Part shown: positions 9,767 through 18,988 of the stretch, piece after piece | Layout: each line of letters opens with the position of its first letter | How positions within the stretch are numbered: position 1 is the stretch's first letter | NCBI GenBank assembly: GCA_030431785.1 | Contig: JAUIIM010000002.1 | Span: 1 to 37,926, forward strand | Direction of reading: 5' to 3' | DNA length: 37,926 nucleotides | From: Acidimicrobiia bacterium | GTDB lineage: Bacteria; Actinomycetota; Acidimicrobiia; Spongiisociales; UBA5794 | Made by a program: the position numbers and the translations under genes | Notes under the pieces: generated by a model | Told to the model about the DNA's origin: nothing | The model's input: only the letters and a program-made list of their open reading frames with translations | Database searches by the model: none

Positions 9767-12259
9767 ATGGCACCGCAGAGCGACCGACTCAAGACGTATC
9801 GCGAGAAGCGAGATGAGGGGCGGACGCCGGAGCCGTTTGGCGGCGAGTCGTCCGAGTCCGGTCTCTTCTTCGTGATCCAGAAGCATGCCGCGACGAGGCT
9901 CCACTACGACCTTCGGCTGGAACACGACGGCGTGTTGATGTCCTGGGCCGTCCCACAGGGCATCAGCCTCGATCCGAGTGTGAAGCGGTTTGCGGCCCAG
10001 ACCGAGGATCACCCGATCGACTACGCCGAGTTCGAGGGCGTCATCCCCGACGGTGAGTATGGGGCAGGGCCCATGATCGTGTGGGACCGGGGAGAGCTCG
10101 AGTTCATCGAGGACCCGGACCACGGCATGGACAAGGGGAAGCTCCTATTCGACCTCCACGGATACAAGGCACGTGGGCGTTTCACCCTCGTCCGGATGAA
10201 GAGTCCCAAGGAATGGCTCCTGATCAAGAAGCCGGACGAATGGTCACGAGACGATGATGACACCTTCGACGAAACTTCGATCCTCAGTGGTCGTTCGATC
10301 GAGCAGGTACGCGACGGACGGTCGAACGCCGACGACATCGCCGAACTCCTCGACGAATGGGCGGTGCCGATCCTCGACGGCGCTGCCCCAAAGCTGGACC
10401 CGATGCTCGCCGAGACCACCGACGCACCCTTCACCGATCCCCGATGGCTGTTCGAGATCAAGTACGACGGATACCGACTCACCGCTCACAAGGCCGACGA
10501 ACTCGTCACCTTGCGATACCGATCCGGTCGTGACGCAACGCAGACGTTCCCCGAGATCGTCGAAGCGGTGCGGCGCCTCCAGACAACGACGGCAGTCATT
10601 GACGGCGAGGTTGTCGTCCTGGACGATGAGGGTCACCCGGTCTTCAACCGACTCCAACGTCGCGGCATGCTCACCAATGCACATGAGGTCGCGGCCGCAG
10701 CGGTCGCTCACCCCGTGACGTTCTTCGCCTTCGATCTTCCGGTCGTCGCAGGACACGATCTTCGGCGGGTTCCGCTCGTCGATCGCAAGCGAGCGCTTCG
10801 CCTCCTCATGCCGACGATCGGCCCGCTGCGGTTCGCCGACCACATCGCCGAACGGGGCGAGGCCATGTATGAGGCGGTGTCCGACATGGGTCTCGAAGGG
10901 ATCATGGCGAAGCAGGCCGATTCCGCATACATCGGGGGTCGATCCGATCGGTGGCTGAAGATCCGCGTCGAGCATCGCGGCACGTTCGCCGTAATCGGGT
11001 TCACGCAACCCGAGGGGTCGAGAACGGGTTTTGGAGCACTGCACCTCGCCGGATCCGAGGGTGGTGCGCTCACCTACCGCGGCCGCGTCGGGACGGGATT
11101 CGATGGGTCGACCCTGAAGTCGATCCACGACGACCTCACTGCCCTTCCTCCGCTGGCTCGCCCAGTCGCGAACCTGCCAGACGATGAGGCTTCGACATGG
11201 GTCGAACCCGAAGTCTTTGCGCAGGTCCGATACCGAGAAGTCACGCCTGACGGATCGCTACGCCATCCCGTCTTCGAGGGCATGGTCGATGACGCCGATC
11301 TCTCCACGGTCTCACACGTCGCTCCCGAGGCCGAATCGGAACCCGATGTTCCCGATGATCCACGGATCACCCAGACATCGAATCTGGACAAGGTGTTTTG
11401 GCCCGACGAGGGCCACACCAAGGGAGACCTGATCTCGTACTACCGGGCCGTTGCGCCGACACTGCTTCCCTATCTCGAGGATCGACCTCTCACCCTGGTG
11501 CGCTATCCGGACGGGATCGAGGGCAAGTCCTTCTTCCAGAAGAACGCTCCCGACTTCGTGCCGGACGGAATCCGCACCGAATGGATCGATTCGACGAACC
11601 CTGAGGAAGGCAGCGCCGGCAATAACTTCTTCGTCTGCGAGTCGGCCGATGCACTGGCCTATGTCATCAACCTCGGAGCCATACCACTCCATATCCGAGC
11701 GTCGCGGGTCGCGAGCATCGATCAACCAGACTGGTGTGTCCTGGATCTCGATCCGAAGGAAGCGCCCTTCGAGCACGTCGTGGAGATCGCACGAGCCATC
11801 AAACGCCTGTGCGACGACATCGACCTCCCCGCGTATCCGAAGACGAGCGGCAAGAGCGGGCTGCACGTACTCATCCCGATGGGTCCGAAGTACGACTTCG
11901 ACCAACAGAAGCTTCTCGGAGAGCTCCTGGCTCGCGTGATCGAGACGCAGCTCCCTGACATCGCCACGACGATCCGCTCCCCTGCGAAACGTGGGAATCG
12001 CGTGTACGTCGACTTCATCCAGAATGGACGAGGCAAACTCATCGTCGCCCCGTTGTCCGTGCGACCGGTAACGGGGGCGACCGTCTCGACGCCGCTGCGT
12101 TGGACGGAGGTGACCAAACGGCTCGATCCCACACATTTCACGATCTCGACCGTCCCCACGCGTTTGAAGCGCCAGAAGTCGGATCCGATGTCCGGCGTCT
12201 TGTCGGATCGACCCGATATTGCAGCGAGTCTCCGCGGTCTGGCCGCAACGCTCGGTTGA
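9767..12259 (+). CDS. ligD: ATP-dependent DNA ligase D, PE-LIG-POL
   Basis: 830-residue end-joining enzyme that processes and seals Ku-bound breaks. Residues about 25-155 are the 3'-phosphoesterase domain (SGLFFVIQKHAATRLHYDLR; His46, Asp48 and His82 are the likely metal ligands). About 205-505 is the ATP-dependent ligase, with the nucleotidyl-accepting lysine Lys232 in KYDGYR, EGIMAK as motif IV and the WLKIR segment as motif V. About 535-820 is the primase-polymerase domain, starting at DKVFWP, with the catalytic pair Asp660/Asp662 in LDLDP. The order PE-LIG-POL is that of Pseudomonas LigD, not the POL-PE-LIG order of mycobacteria. All three domains keep their key residues. It is divergent from ku and followed after 15 bp by the dehydrogenase-like gene. 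Confidence 0.97.
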   Translation: MAPQSDRLKTYREKRDEGRTPEPFGGESSESGLFFVIQKHAATRLHYDLRLEHDGVLMSWAVPQGISLDPSVKRFAAQTEDHPIDYAEFEGVIPDGEYGAGPMIVWDRGELEFIEDPDHGMDKGKLLFDLHGYKARGRFTLVRMKSPKEWLLIKKPDEWSRDDDDTFDETSILSGRSIEQVRDGRSNADDIAELLDEWAVPILDGAAPKLDPMLAETTDAPFTDPRWLFEIKYDGYRLTAHKADELVTLRYRSGRDATQTFPEIVEAVRRLQTTTAVIDGEVVVLDDEGHPVFNRLQRRGMLTNAHEVAAAAVAHPVTFFAFDLPVVAGHDLRRVPLVDRKRALRLLMPTIGPLRFADHIAERGEAMYEAVSDMGLEGIMAKQADSAYIGGRSDRWLKIRVEHRGTFAVIGFTQPEGSRTGFGALHLAGSEGGALTYRGRVGTGFDGSTLKSIHDDLTALPPLARPVANLPDDEASTWVEPEVFAQVRYREVTPDGSLRHPVFEGMVDDADLSTVSHVAPEAESEPDVPDDPRITQTSNLDKVFWPDEGHTKGDLISYYRAVAPTLLPYLEDRPLTLVRYPDGIEGKSFFQKNAPDFVPDGIRTEWIDSTNPEEGSAGNNFFVCESADALAYVINLGAIPLHIRASRVASIDQPDWCVLDLDPKEAPFEHVVEIARAIKRLCDDIDLPAYPKTSGKSGLHVLIPMGPKYDFDQQKLLGELLARVIETQLPDIATTIRSPAKRGNRVYVDFIQNGRGKLIVAPLSVRPVTGATVSTPLRWTEVTKRLDPTHFTISTVPTRLKRQKSDPMSGVLSDRPDIAASLRGLAATLG

Positions 12260-12262
12260 CCG

Positions 12263-12268
12263 TATCCT
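12263..12268 (+). promoter_or_regulatory. -10 element of sugar dehydrogenase-like gene
   Basis: TATCCT exactly 6 nt before ATG 12275, in the 15-bp gap after ligD. It suggests a leaderless transcript of its own, in addition to any read-through from ligD. Confidence 0.45.
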
Positions 12269-12274
12269 CGTTTG

Positions 12275-13465
12275 ATGCGCACGAGAGCCGGGCTTCCGAT
12301 CGTCATCGTCACCGTTGCCATCACCTTGGCAGCGTGCTCCTCCGACACCGCCGGTGAGGAGACCGCGACCACCGACACCCGGCCACCGATCACGACGACA
12401 TCGGTCGATCTGCCGACGGTGGATCCACTCGTCGGACTGACCACCGAGAAGGTCGCGAGCGGGTTGTCCGAGCCTGTCGGCATCACCTCGCACCCGGGGT
12501 TCGGGGTGTTTGTCGCGGAGCGCACGGGCTCCGTAGCACTGCTCTCCAACGACGAAACGAAGACGGTGCTCGACATCGAAGCCCGGGTCGGTTGGGACAT
12601 CAACGAACAGGGATTCCTCGGAATCGCGCTCCATCCGGACTTCCCCACCGATCCGCGGCTCTTCACCGTCTACACCAATACGGATCTCGACGTCATCGTC
12701 ACGTCGTTCGACTGGGACGGAACCGGGTTCGACCCGGACACGGAGTCCGAGATCCTGCTTGTCCCACAACCGCACCAATACCACCAAGGTGGCGGGATCG
12801 CCTTTGGTCCACAGGGCTACCTCTGGGTCACGTTCGGCGACGGCGGTGGAGTCGGCGACCGCTATGAGAACGGCCAGAACCCATTCACCCTCAACGGCAC
12901 CGTGGTACGCATCGACGTCGACACGGATGGTTCCTACGCCGTACCGGCGGCGAACCCTTTCGTCGAGGGTGGTGGCGATCCCGCGGTTTGGGCATACGGG
13001 CTGCGAAACCCTTGGCGTATTTCTTTCGACGGGTCCTACATATTCATCGCTGATGTGGGCCAGTACCAAGCGGAGGAGATCAACGTTGCTTCGATCGACG
13101 ACGGCGGGCTGAACTTCGGCTGGCCCATCAGAGAAGGCACCGACTGCTACGAGGCTGAGACCTGCGAGAGCGAAGGGTTGACACCCCCGACCCTCGATGT
13201 CCCGCACGAAGGAACCTGTGCCGTGATCGGTGGACCCGTGTATCGAGGGACAGACATCCCCGAGATCCACGGCCACTATGTGTTCGGTGACTTCTGCACC
13301 GGTTGGATTCGTACTTCACCCGTTGACGATCTCGCGCGGTACACCGATTGGAGCACCGACATCCCGCGGCTGGGCATGCTCTCTACCTTCGGCCTCGACA
13401 TCGCTGGTGAACTCCTTATGGCGACGCTCGAAGGCGACGTGTACCGGATCGTCCCGGTGCGCTGA
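12275..13465 (+). CDS. PQQ-type glucose/sorbosone dehydrogenase-family lipoprotein
   Basis: 396 residues. The signal peptide ends in LAAC with the lipidated Cys at residue 21, followed by a short Thr-rich linker, so it should be anchored outside the membrane. The rest is the six-bladed propeller of the soluble glucose dehydrogenase/sorbosone dehydrogenase family: EQGFLGIALHPDF, HQGGGIAFGPQGYLWVTFGD, WAYGLRNPWRISFD, IADVGQYQAEEIN and GHYVFGDFCTGWI. Members bind PQQ and oxidise sugars or aldehydes, but many have no tested activity and no PQQ synthesis genes are seen here. ATG 12275 is preferred to TTG 12272 because of the -10 spacing. Its position after ligD is not explained by any known pathway. 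Confidence 0.88.
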   Translation: MRTRAGLPIVIVTVAITLAACSSDTAGEETATTDTRPPITTTSVDLPTVDPLVGLTTEKVASGLSEPVGITSHPGFGVFVAERTGSVALLSNDETKTVLDIEARVGWDINEQGFLGIALHPDFPTDPRLFTVYTNTDLDVIVTSFDWDGTGFDPDTESEILLVPQPHQYHQGGGIAFGPQGYLWVTFGDGGGVGDRYENGQNPFTLNGTVVRIDVDTDGSYAVPAANPFVEGGGDPAVWAYGLRNPWRISFDGSYIFIADVGQYQAEEINVASIDDGGLNFGWPIREGTDCYEAETCESEGLTPPTLDVPHEGTCAVIGGPVYRGTDIPEIHGHYVFGDFCTGWIRTSPVDDLARYTDWSTDIPRLGMLSTFGLDIAGELLMATLEGDVYRIVPVR

Positions 13466-13482
13466 CCGATCCGCTCGCCGAC

Positions 13483-13488
13483 TACGCT
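13483..13488 (+). promoter_or_regulatory. -10 element of CmoB-like methyltransferase gene
   Basis: TACGCT exactly 6 nt before GTG 13495. It supports both this start codon and a leaderless transcript. Confidence 0.5.
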
Positions 13489-13494
13489 CCCCCC

Positions 13495-14382
13495 GTGCAC
13501 TTGAAGTACCCCACCGTTGCTCCAGCGGACTTTCCACAGCCGTCACGACCGCTCGACGAAGCGATCCGTGCCCGGTTTCACTCCGCCGCCTCGTCATCGC
13601 CCTGGGGCTGGGGGCACACCCTGCCGCTTGGTGACTTCACGATGCCTGGATTCCTCGGGACGGACTATCTCACGATGGTGGGAGCGATCGATGCGAATGG
13701 ATGGTGGCCGAACGACCTGACAGGTCTGTCCATCGCCGACGTGGGCTGCTTCTCGGGGGGTGTGACGGCGATCCTCGCGAGCAGAGGAGCGACCGTCACC
13801 GCGATCGACGAGATCCCCGAACATATCGAACAGTGCAAGCTGGTACTCGAAGCGCTCGACCTCTCTGAGGTCCGCACCGTCGAAGCGTCCGGCTACCGGG
13901 TACCCGAAGCGGTTGGCGAGGGAACGCTCGATGGGATCTTCTTGGGCGGTGTGCTCTACCACTACTCGGACATGCTCACGGGGCTGATGACCCTTCGGCG
14001 CGCTTTGAAGCCGGGCGCTTGGTTGGTTCTCGAGACGAATGCAGACGAGGATGAGAAACGTTCGTACGCCAACTTCGGGCGGTTCTACGCCGGCATGTGG
14101 TGGCAACCGTCGGTTGCTGCCGTCCGTGACCTCCTCGAGTTCGCCGGATTCGACGACATCGAAACCCAGGTGTTCCGTCGCAATCGACTGATCGCGCGAG
14201 CCGTCCGATCGGATCGGGAGCCACCGTTCACCCGGGGCCTTCCCTACGACCTCGGCGACGTGCACGACGACGAGACACGAACCCTCGATGCAGGTGTCAT
14301 GGAACCAGCCACTTCGCTGCTCACGCGCATCGGCATGACGATCAGAGCCATCGCATCTCGCCTGCAACGATCGCGGTCCTGA
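13495..14382 (+). CDS. SAM-dependent methyltransferase, CmoB/DUF1698-like
   Basis: 295 residues from GTG. This is a class I methyltransferase: motif I is IADVGCFSGGVTAILASRGA, followed by the acidic VTAIDE strand end. The segment GVLYHYSDMLTGLMTLRRAL followed by LVLETNADED matches the CmoB/DUF1698 (Methyltransf_9) group, whose best-known member makes cmo5U in tRNA wobble positions. The short N-terminal region with WGWGHTLPLG also fits. CmoB itself uses carboxy-SAM; whether this protein does cannot be told, and no cmoA is nearby. Other members of the group act on unrelated substrates, so the target stays open. It is the last gene of the ligD-side cluster, facing the tRNA-Leu gene. Confidence 0.75.
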   Translation: MHLKYPTVAPADFPQPSRPLDEAIRARFHSAASSSPWGWGHTLPLGDFTMPGFLGTDYLTMVGAIDANGWWPNDLTGLSIADVGCFSGGVTAILASRGATVTAIDEIPEHIEQCKLVLEALDLSEVRTVEASGYRVPEAVGEGTLDGIFLGGVLYHYSDMLTGLMTLRRALKPGAWLVLETNADEDEKRSYANFGRFYAGMWWQPSVAAVRDLLEFAGFDDIETQVFRRNRLIARAVRSDREPPFTRGLPYDLGDVHDDETRTLDAGVMEPATSLLTRIGMTIRAIASRLQRSRS

Positions 14383-14388
14383 ACGAAC

Positions 14389-14426
14389 GAACGGACCGGC
14401 AACTGTTCAGCGTTACCGGCCCGTTC
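14389..14426 (+). terminator. hairpin after methyltransferase gene
   Basis: GAACGG-A-CCGG (14389-14399) pairs with CCGG-C-CCGTTC (14416-14426) around a 16-nt loop, 6 bp after the stop codon. There is no T-run, so it may be a weak terminator or a 3'-end protecting stem. It sits between convergent genes. Confidence 0.5.
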
Positions 14427-14429
14427 TGT

Positions 14430-14457
14430 GATCTGAGATCTGAGATCTGAGATCTGT
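14430..14457. repeat. 7-bp tandem repeat GATCTGA, 4 copies
   Basis: Three perfect copies (14430, 14437, 14444) and a fourth with one change (14451), between the methyltransferase hairpin and tRNA-Leu. It is a rotation-related cousin of the CAGATCT word at 9707. Confidence 0.95.
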
Positions 14458-14464
14458 CTTGCGG

Positions 14465-14549
14465 TGTCGGAGAGAAGACTCGAACTTCCACGGGATTATC
14501 TCCCACTAGGCCCTCAACCTAGCGCGTCTACCAATTCCGCCACTCCGAC
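14465..14549 (-). tRNA. tRNA-Leu (GAG)
   Basis: Complete 85-nt cloverleaf read leftwards. The 7-bp acceptor stem GTCGGAG/CTCCGAC is perfect. The anticodon arm CTAGG-TTGAGGG-CCTAG gives anticodon GAG (reads CUC/CUU Leu codons). A long variable arm (TGGGAGATAATCCCG) marks a class II tRNA, and the T-arm loop is GTTCGAG. The discriminator is A, and the genome gives CC then G, so the terminal CCA is not fully encoded and must be completed by a nucleotidyltransferase. Confidence 0.95.
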
Positions 14550-14562
14550 GTGGGGAGCCGGG

Positions 14563-14568
14563 AGTATA
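14563..14568 (-). promoter_or_regulatory. -10 element of tRNA-Leu
   Basis: A perfect TATACT, 13 nt before the tRNA 5' end, predicting a leader of about 6 nt. It lies in the loop of a small inverted repeat (GCCGGGA 14557-14563 / TCCCGGC 14568-14574) just after oppF. No good -35 is seen. Confidence 0.5.
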
Positions 14569-14589
14569 TCCCGGCAGGTCTTGAAACGG

Positions 14590-15648
14590 TCAGACAACGA
14601 CCTGCTTGATCTCCGGGAAGTGGCATGCGACCCAGTGATCGGGTTCGAGCTCACGGAACTCGGGTTCATCCACGTCGCACTTGCCTTCCTGTGCGACCGG
14701 GCATCGCGTATGGAAACGGCAGCCCGATGGCGGATTGGACGGATGTGGGATGTCCCCTTCGAGCAGGATGCGCTCACGCTGATGCTCGATCGTCGGGTCC
14801 GGGATCGGGACAGCCGAGAGCAGAGCGTGCGTGTATGGATGCATCGGACGGTCGTAGAGCGCATCGCGGTCGGCGAGCTCGACCATCTTGCCGAGATACA
14901 TCACCGCGACACGATCGGAGATGTGCCGGACGACCGACAGGTCGTGTGCGATGAACAGATACGTGAGACCGAATTCTTCCTGGAGGTCGTCGAGCAGGTT
15001 CAGCACCTGCGCCTGGATCGAGACGTCGAGCGCCGACACCGGCTCGTCGAGCACCATGAACGTCGGCCGGAGCGCCAAGGCTCGGGCGATTCCGATGCGC
15101 TGTCGCTGACCACCGGAGAACTCGTGTGGATATCGGTTGGCGTGCTCGGGAGAGAGCCCGACCACCTTCAGAAGCTCCTTGACCCGATCGAGGCGACTTT
15201 GCTTGTTTCCCTCGTCGTGAACTGTCATCGGTTCGGCGATGATCGACGCCACGGTCATGCGGGGGTTCAACGAGGCGTAGGGATCCTGGAACACGATCTG
15301 GATCTCTTCTCGGATGTCGTTGAGGACTCGACGATCCGCCGTAGCAACGTTCACGACACCCCGTTCCTTGGAACGGAAGTAGACATCGCCGGCCGTCGGC
15401 TCGAGGAGTCGCAGCACCGTACGCGCCGTCGTCGACTTTCCACACCCGGACTCACCGACGAGACCGAGCGTCTCGCCCTCACGGATCTCGAACGAGATGT
15501 CCGATACGGCTTGGACAGCGCCCACCTGCTTCTTGAAGAAGACGCCCTTCGAGATCGGGAACTCTTTCACGAGGTGATTCACCCGCATGATGATGTCATC
15601 AGGCAGCTGTGACGGGTCCACCTGTACCTCTTCGACCGTGTCGCTCAT
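14590..15648 (-). CDS. oppF: oligopeptide/dipeptide ABC transporter ATPase (OppF/DppF-type)
   Basis: 352-residue ATPase of the peptide importer, working in the cytoplasm as a heterodimer with the OppD-type subunit. Walker A is GESGCGKS (residues 65-72), the signature is [15 protein letters not shown], Walker B is [13 protein letters not shown], and the switch His is in [10 protein letters not shown]. The C-terminal oligo_HPY region contains [16 protein letters not shown], the Cys-bearing tail usual in these subunits. The start overlaps the end of oppD as ATGA, so translation is coupled. It is the last protein gene of the operon; tRNA-Leu follows after 40 bp. The substrate class comes from the family; the actual peptide (or other solute) is not known. 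Confidence 0.93.
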   Translation of the reverse strand: MSDTVEEVQVDPSQLPDDIIMRVNHLVKEFPISKGVFFKKQVGAVQAVSDISFEIREGETLGLVGESGCGKSTTARTVLRLLEPTAGDVYFRSKERGVVNVATADRRVLNDIREEIQIVFQDPYASLNPRMTVASIIAEPMTVHDEGNKQSRLDRVKELLKVVGLSPEHANRYPHEFSGGQRQRIGIARALALRPTFMVLDEPVSALDVSIQAQVLNLLDDLQEEFGLTYLFIAHDLSVVRHISDRVAVMYLGKMVELADRDALYDRPMHPYTHALLSAVPIPDPTIEHQRERILLEGDIPHPSNPPSGCRFHTRCPVAQEGKCDVDEPEFRELEPDHWVACHFPEIKQVVV

Positions 15649-16688
15649 GACACCACCTCATCCTGTTTCACGATTCGGTCGGAACTGTCGACGGCCAACG
15701 TCTTGAGATCCATCTCGTCGGCGTGGTGGCATGCAACGGTTTGACCCTCGTTGCCCGCCTCTCGCAGTTGGGGAAGAATCCTTCCGCAGATGTCGGTTGC
15801 GAAGGCGCAGCGAGGGCGGAAACGGCAGCCCGGCGGAAGGTCGATCACGGAAGGCGGGGTGCCGGCGATGGAGTGGAGACGGTCCTGCTGCACCGCATCG
15901 AGTCGCGCCATCGAACCGAGTAGGCCCCATGTGTAAGGGTGCTGCGGGTTGTAGAAGATGTCGTCCGCTGTGCCGGCCTCGACGATGCCCCCGGCATACA
16001 TCACCTGGACCGTATCGCAGAACCCGGCGACGACGCCGAGGTCGTGCGTGATGAGGAGGACAGCCGTTCCGCGGTCATCAGCGAGCTGGAGCATCAGATC
16101 CATGATCTGTGCCTGCGTGGTCACGTCGAGTGCCGTGGTCGGCTCGTCAGCGATCAACAACTCCGGGTTGCACGACAGCCCCATCGCGATCATCACACGC
16201 TGACGCATACCGCCGGAGAACTGATGCGGGTAGTCGAACAGCTTCTCCTTGGCGTTCGGTATCTGGACGTCGTCGAGGGCCTGGATGGCGATCTCACGAG
16301 CCTCCGTCTTCGAGACATCTTGGTGCAAGACGATCGTCTCGACGAGCTGATCACCGACCGTGTAGACCGGGTTCAATGCCGTCATCGGGTCCTGGAAGAT
16401 CATTGCGATCTGTCCTCCACGGATGTCCTGCATCTCGTCCTCTCCGAGCGACAAGAGGTTTTGCCCCCGGAAGAGAATCTCGCCGGTCACGATCTCACCC
16501 GCGGGCGGTTCGATCAGACCCATGATCGACATGGCGGTCACCGATTTTCCTGACCCGGACTCGCCCACCACACCACGGCGTTCACCGGGCGCAAGGTCGA
16601 ACGAAATCCCGTCGACTGCTCGGACGATCCCCTCTTCAGTCGAGAAGTACGTCCGCAGATTGTCGACGCTGAGAAGTGGTTCCGTCAC
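15645..16688 (-). CDS. oppD: oligopeptide/dipeptide ABC transporter ATPase (OppD/DppD-type)
   Basis: 347-residue partner ATPase. Walker A GESGSGKS (about 42-49), signature [15 protein letters not shown], Walker [14 protein letters not shown], switch His in [10 protein letters not shown]. The C-terminal oligo_HPY segment has [14 protein letters not shown]. It starts at GTG 16688, 5 bp after the oppC stop, with an AGG-containing weak ribosome site inside the overlap region. It is second to last in the oppBCDF run and coupled to oppF by ATGA. Confidence 0.93.
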   Translation of the reverse strand: MTEPLLSVDNLRTYFSTEEGIVRAVDGISFDLAPGERRGVVGESGSGKSVTAMSIMGLIEPPAGEIVTGEILFRGQNLLSLGEDEMQDIRGGQIAMIFQDPMTALNPVYTVGDQLVETIVLHQDVSKTEAREIAIQALDDVQIPNAKEKLFDYPHQFSGGMRQRVMIAMGLSCNPELLIADEPTTALDVTTQAQIMDLMLQLADDRGTAVLLITHDLGVVAGFCDTVQVMYAGGIVEAGTADDIFYNPQHPYTWGLLGSMARLDAVQQDRLHSIAGTPPSVIDLPPGCRFRPRCAFATDICGRILPQLREAGNEGQTVACHHADEMDLKTLAVDSSDRIVKQDEVVS

Positions 16689-16693
16689 CTGGC

Positions 16694-17782
16694 CTACTTT
16701 CGCTCGATCGTCTGGGTCGGATCGAGCGCATCTCGCAAACCGTCACCCAGGAAGTTGATTGCCAAGACCGTGCTCACGAGCGCAAAGCCCGGGAACACGA
16801 GCCCCCACCAGTAGCCGCGAACAGCCAGGCGTCCACCCTCAGCCACCATCGCACCCCACGTCGGTGTCGGCGGCCGGACACCGAACCCGAGGAAGGAGAG
16901 GGCCGCTTCGACGATGATTGCGGTCCCGATGATGAGCGTCGTCTGGACGATGATCGGGCTCATCGCGTTCGGAAGGATGTGACGGAACACGATGCGTCGA
17001 TCGGAAGCGCCAGCGGCACGAGCCGCTTCAACGAACTCCTTCTCCCGTAGGGAGAGGAACTCTGCACGCACGATGCGCGCAAGACCGCCCCACGAAAGGA
17101 ACCCGAGTAACAACGCGATCCCCATCGCTCCACTCGTCAACCACGACGGTAAGAACGACAACTCCGGAAGGATTCGACCGACGACGATCGCGACCGGCAG
17201 CAACGGCAAGCCAAGAACGAGGTCGGTGAAACGCATCAGCGATTGGTCGACACCGCCGGGGTAATACCCAGCAAGTGATCCGACGATGGTTCCGAGTGCG
17301 GCGACCATGAGACCGGCGACCAGACCAACGGTGAGCGAAGCGCGACCACCAAAGATGACCCGGGAGAACACTGAACGGCCAAGGTCATCCGAACCGAACC
17401 ACAGGGCCGTCGACGACGCACTCACCTGCGTCTCGACCCCGTCCACGAACTCTGAGTAGAAGACGTTGTCTGACGCTCCCCGCGGGGCGATGTTGCGGAG
17501 GATGCGGCCCTCGCCGTCCACCAAACTCTTCGTGGGTGGGTCGATCCACCCGGCGTTCTGCATGACCGGTGCGACAAGCACGAGGACCAACAGGAAGATC
17601 AGGAAGAATGTTGCGATCATCGCGAGGCGATGTCGTCGTAGGCGGGTCGAGAACAGGTCCCACTGGGTTACCGGTTCGACGCCCATCCCCTCCGCTTCGA
17701 GAAGATCTACCGCGTGTTCCTCGCTCGTGACGACGATCGGACCGTCCTCTGGACCGTCCATCATGTGACGATCATCACTCAT
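16694..17782 (-). CDS. oppC: oligopeptide ABC transporter permease (OppC/DppC-type)
   Basis: 362-residue inner-membrane permease. A hydrophilic N-terminal stretch of about 50 residues precedes TM1 (LAMIATFFLIFLLVLVLVAP). The OppC_N-type extracellular part follows, with SDDLGRSVFSRVIFGGR, then five further membrane segments. The coupling loop that docks on the ATPases reads EAARAAGASDRRIVFRHILP. It overlaps oppB by 8 bp. The extracellular loop between TM1 and the SDDLGRD-type motif is longer than in E. coli OppC. The role in peptide import follows from family and operon. Confidence 0.92.
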   Translation of the reverse strand: MSDDRHMMDGPEDGPIVVTSEEHAVDLLEAEGMGVEPVTQWDLFSTRLRRHRLAMIATFFLIFLLVLVLVAPVMQNAGWIDPPTKSLVDGEGRILRNIAPRGASDNVFYSEFVDGVETQVSASSTALWFGSDDLGRSVFSRVIFGGRASLTVGLVAGLMVAALGTIVGSLAGYYPGGVDQSLMRFTDLVLGLPLLPVAIVVGRILPELSFLPSWLTSGAMGIALLLGFLSWGGLARIVRAEFLSLREKEFVEAARAAGASDRRIVFRHILPNAMSPIIVQTTLIIGTAIIVEAALSFLGFGVRPPTPTWGAMVAEGGRLAVRGYWWGLVFPGFALVSTVLAINFLGDGLRDALDPTQTIERK

Positions 17783-18926
17783 AGCGGACCCTCGGGTCCA
17801 TCACTCCGTACATGATGTCGGCAACGATGTTCATGATCACGATTCCGATCCCGATGATCATCACGATCGCCATGACCAGTGGATAGTCCACCGTATCGAT
17901 GGCGGTGATGTACAGAGATCCCAGTCCGGGCCACCCGAAGATGGACTCCGTGATGATGGCTCCTCCGATGATGAAGGCGATGTCGATCGAAACAAGCGTC
18001 ACGATCGGGATCAGGGCATTGCGGAGGGCGTGTTTGACGATGATCGTCCGGCGTGGGAGGCCCTTCGCCTTCGCCGTACGGAGATAGTCACTGTGGAGCA
18101 CTTCGAGCATCGATGCACGTTGGAATCGGGCGTACCCGGCCAGGGAGATCAATGCGATGGAGATCGCCGGAAGCATGAGGTGTTGGAGCGTGTCCTTCAT
18201 CTGACCCCAGAAACTGAGGTCCCCATACCCGGGCTCGTTCATGCCGGCGACGTAGAACACCTTCACCCCAGTCCACTTCTCGAGATAGAGCGCAAGCACG
18301 ATCTGGAGCCCGATGCCGACCACGAAGATTGGAGTCGAGAACATCAGGAAGGCGCCGACGGTGCCGAGCTGGTCGAAGAACGAGTACTGGCGAACCGCCT
18401 GATAAATCCCGAGTGGGATACCGATGAGCAGGGCGAGGAACAGTGCGGTGAACCCGAGCCTGAAGGTTGCCCCTGCCCGGGAGAACACGAGGTCCCAAAC
18501 CGATCCACCACCCTGGAACGAAACGCCCCAGTTGAACTCGATGTTCATGTTCGCCACGGACACGATGATGGCCACGACCCACATCAGCAGGATGACACCA
18601 CCCTTCCAGTGCGACTTCATGTACCGGGCGATGAGGAACGTCCCACCGACGGCGGCGAGGACCATGACAATCGGAATCGCATTCTGGAGTCCGAACTCTT
18701 CCGGCGTCACATAGTTCTTCAACCAAGTCAGATACTGCTGATAGACCGGCTTGTCGAGCCCCCACAGCTCAGTGAGCTCTTGGATCAGGTCCTGCATCCT
18801 GGGGTTGAGCCGAAGACGGTTGAGCGGACCTCCACCTGATGCCTGGAGTAGGCCGAACACGACCATGGACAGCGCAAGCAGTGTGACGAGCCCGTACACG
18901 AGTCGGCGCGTGATATATGCCAGCAA
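17775..18926 (-). CDS. oppB: oligopeptide ABC transporter permease (OppB/DppB-type) with extra TM pair
   Basis: 383 residues, against about 306 in E. coli OppB. TM1 is LVYGLVTLLALSMVVFGLL, and the loop YQQYLTWLKNYV is as usual. An insertion of roughly 50 residues then carries two strong hydrophobic segments (IPIVMVLAAVGGTFLIA and GGVILLMWVVAIIVSVA) before the FNWGVSF element that normally follows directly (DFGxSF). The rest is standard, with coupling loop RTAKAKGLPRRTIIVKHALR and the end MDPRVRYE. If both segments span the membrane, this OppB has eight rather than six helices. The TTG start has GGAGG 5 nt upstream, and the -10 TATACT lies at 18961-18956. Confidence 0.9.
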   Translation of the reverse strand: MLAYITRRLVYGLVTLLALSMVVFGLLQASGGGPLNRLRLNPRMQDLIQELTELWGLDKPVYQQYLTWLKNYVTPEEFGLQNAIPIVMVLAAVGGTFLIARYMKSHWKGGVILLMWVVAIIVSVANMNIEFNWGVSFQGGGSVWDLVFSRAGATFRLGFTALFLALLIGIPLGIYQAVRQYSFFDQLGTVGAFLMFSTPIFVVGIGLQIVLALYLEKWTGVKVFYVAGMNEPGYGDLSFWGQMKDTLQHLMLPAISIALISLAGYARFQRASMLEVLHSDYLRTAKAKGLPRRTIIVKHALRNALIPIVTLVSIDIAFIIGGAIITESIFGWPGLGSLYITAIDTVDYPLVMAIVMIIGIGIVIMNIVADIMYGVMDPRVRYE

Positions 18927-18955
18927 GTCTGCCTCCGGATTCGCGGGCTGGCACG

Positions 18956-18961
18956 AGTATA
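18956..18961 (-). promoter_or_regulatory. -10 element of the opp operon
   Basis: A perfect TATACT on the minus strand, giving a predicted 5' UTR of about 23 nt with a GGAGG ribosome site before the TTG start of oppB. The -35 is weak (TGCACA at 18984-18979). Confidence 0.55.
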
Positions 18962-18988
18962 GCCGAAACCCTCCAGAGTGTGCAGGAC

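Noticed and set aside
11312..13276. 654-codon minus-strand frame opposite ligD and the dehydrogenase gene
   Set aside because: Its translation has no recognisable domain, while the plus strand carries two clear protein families with all motifs. It is a GC-rich antisense frame.
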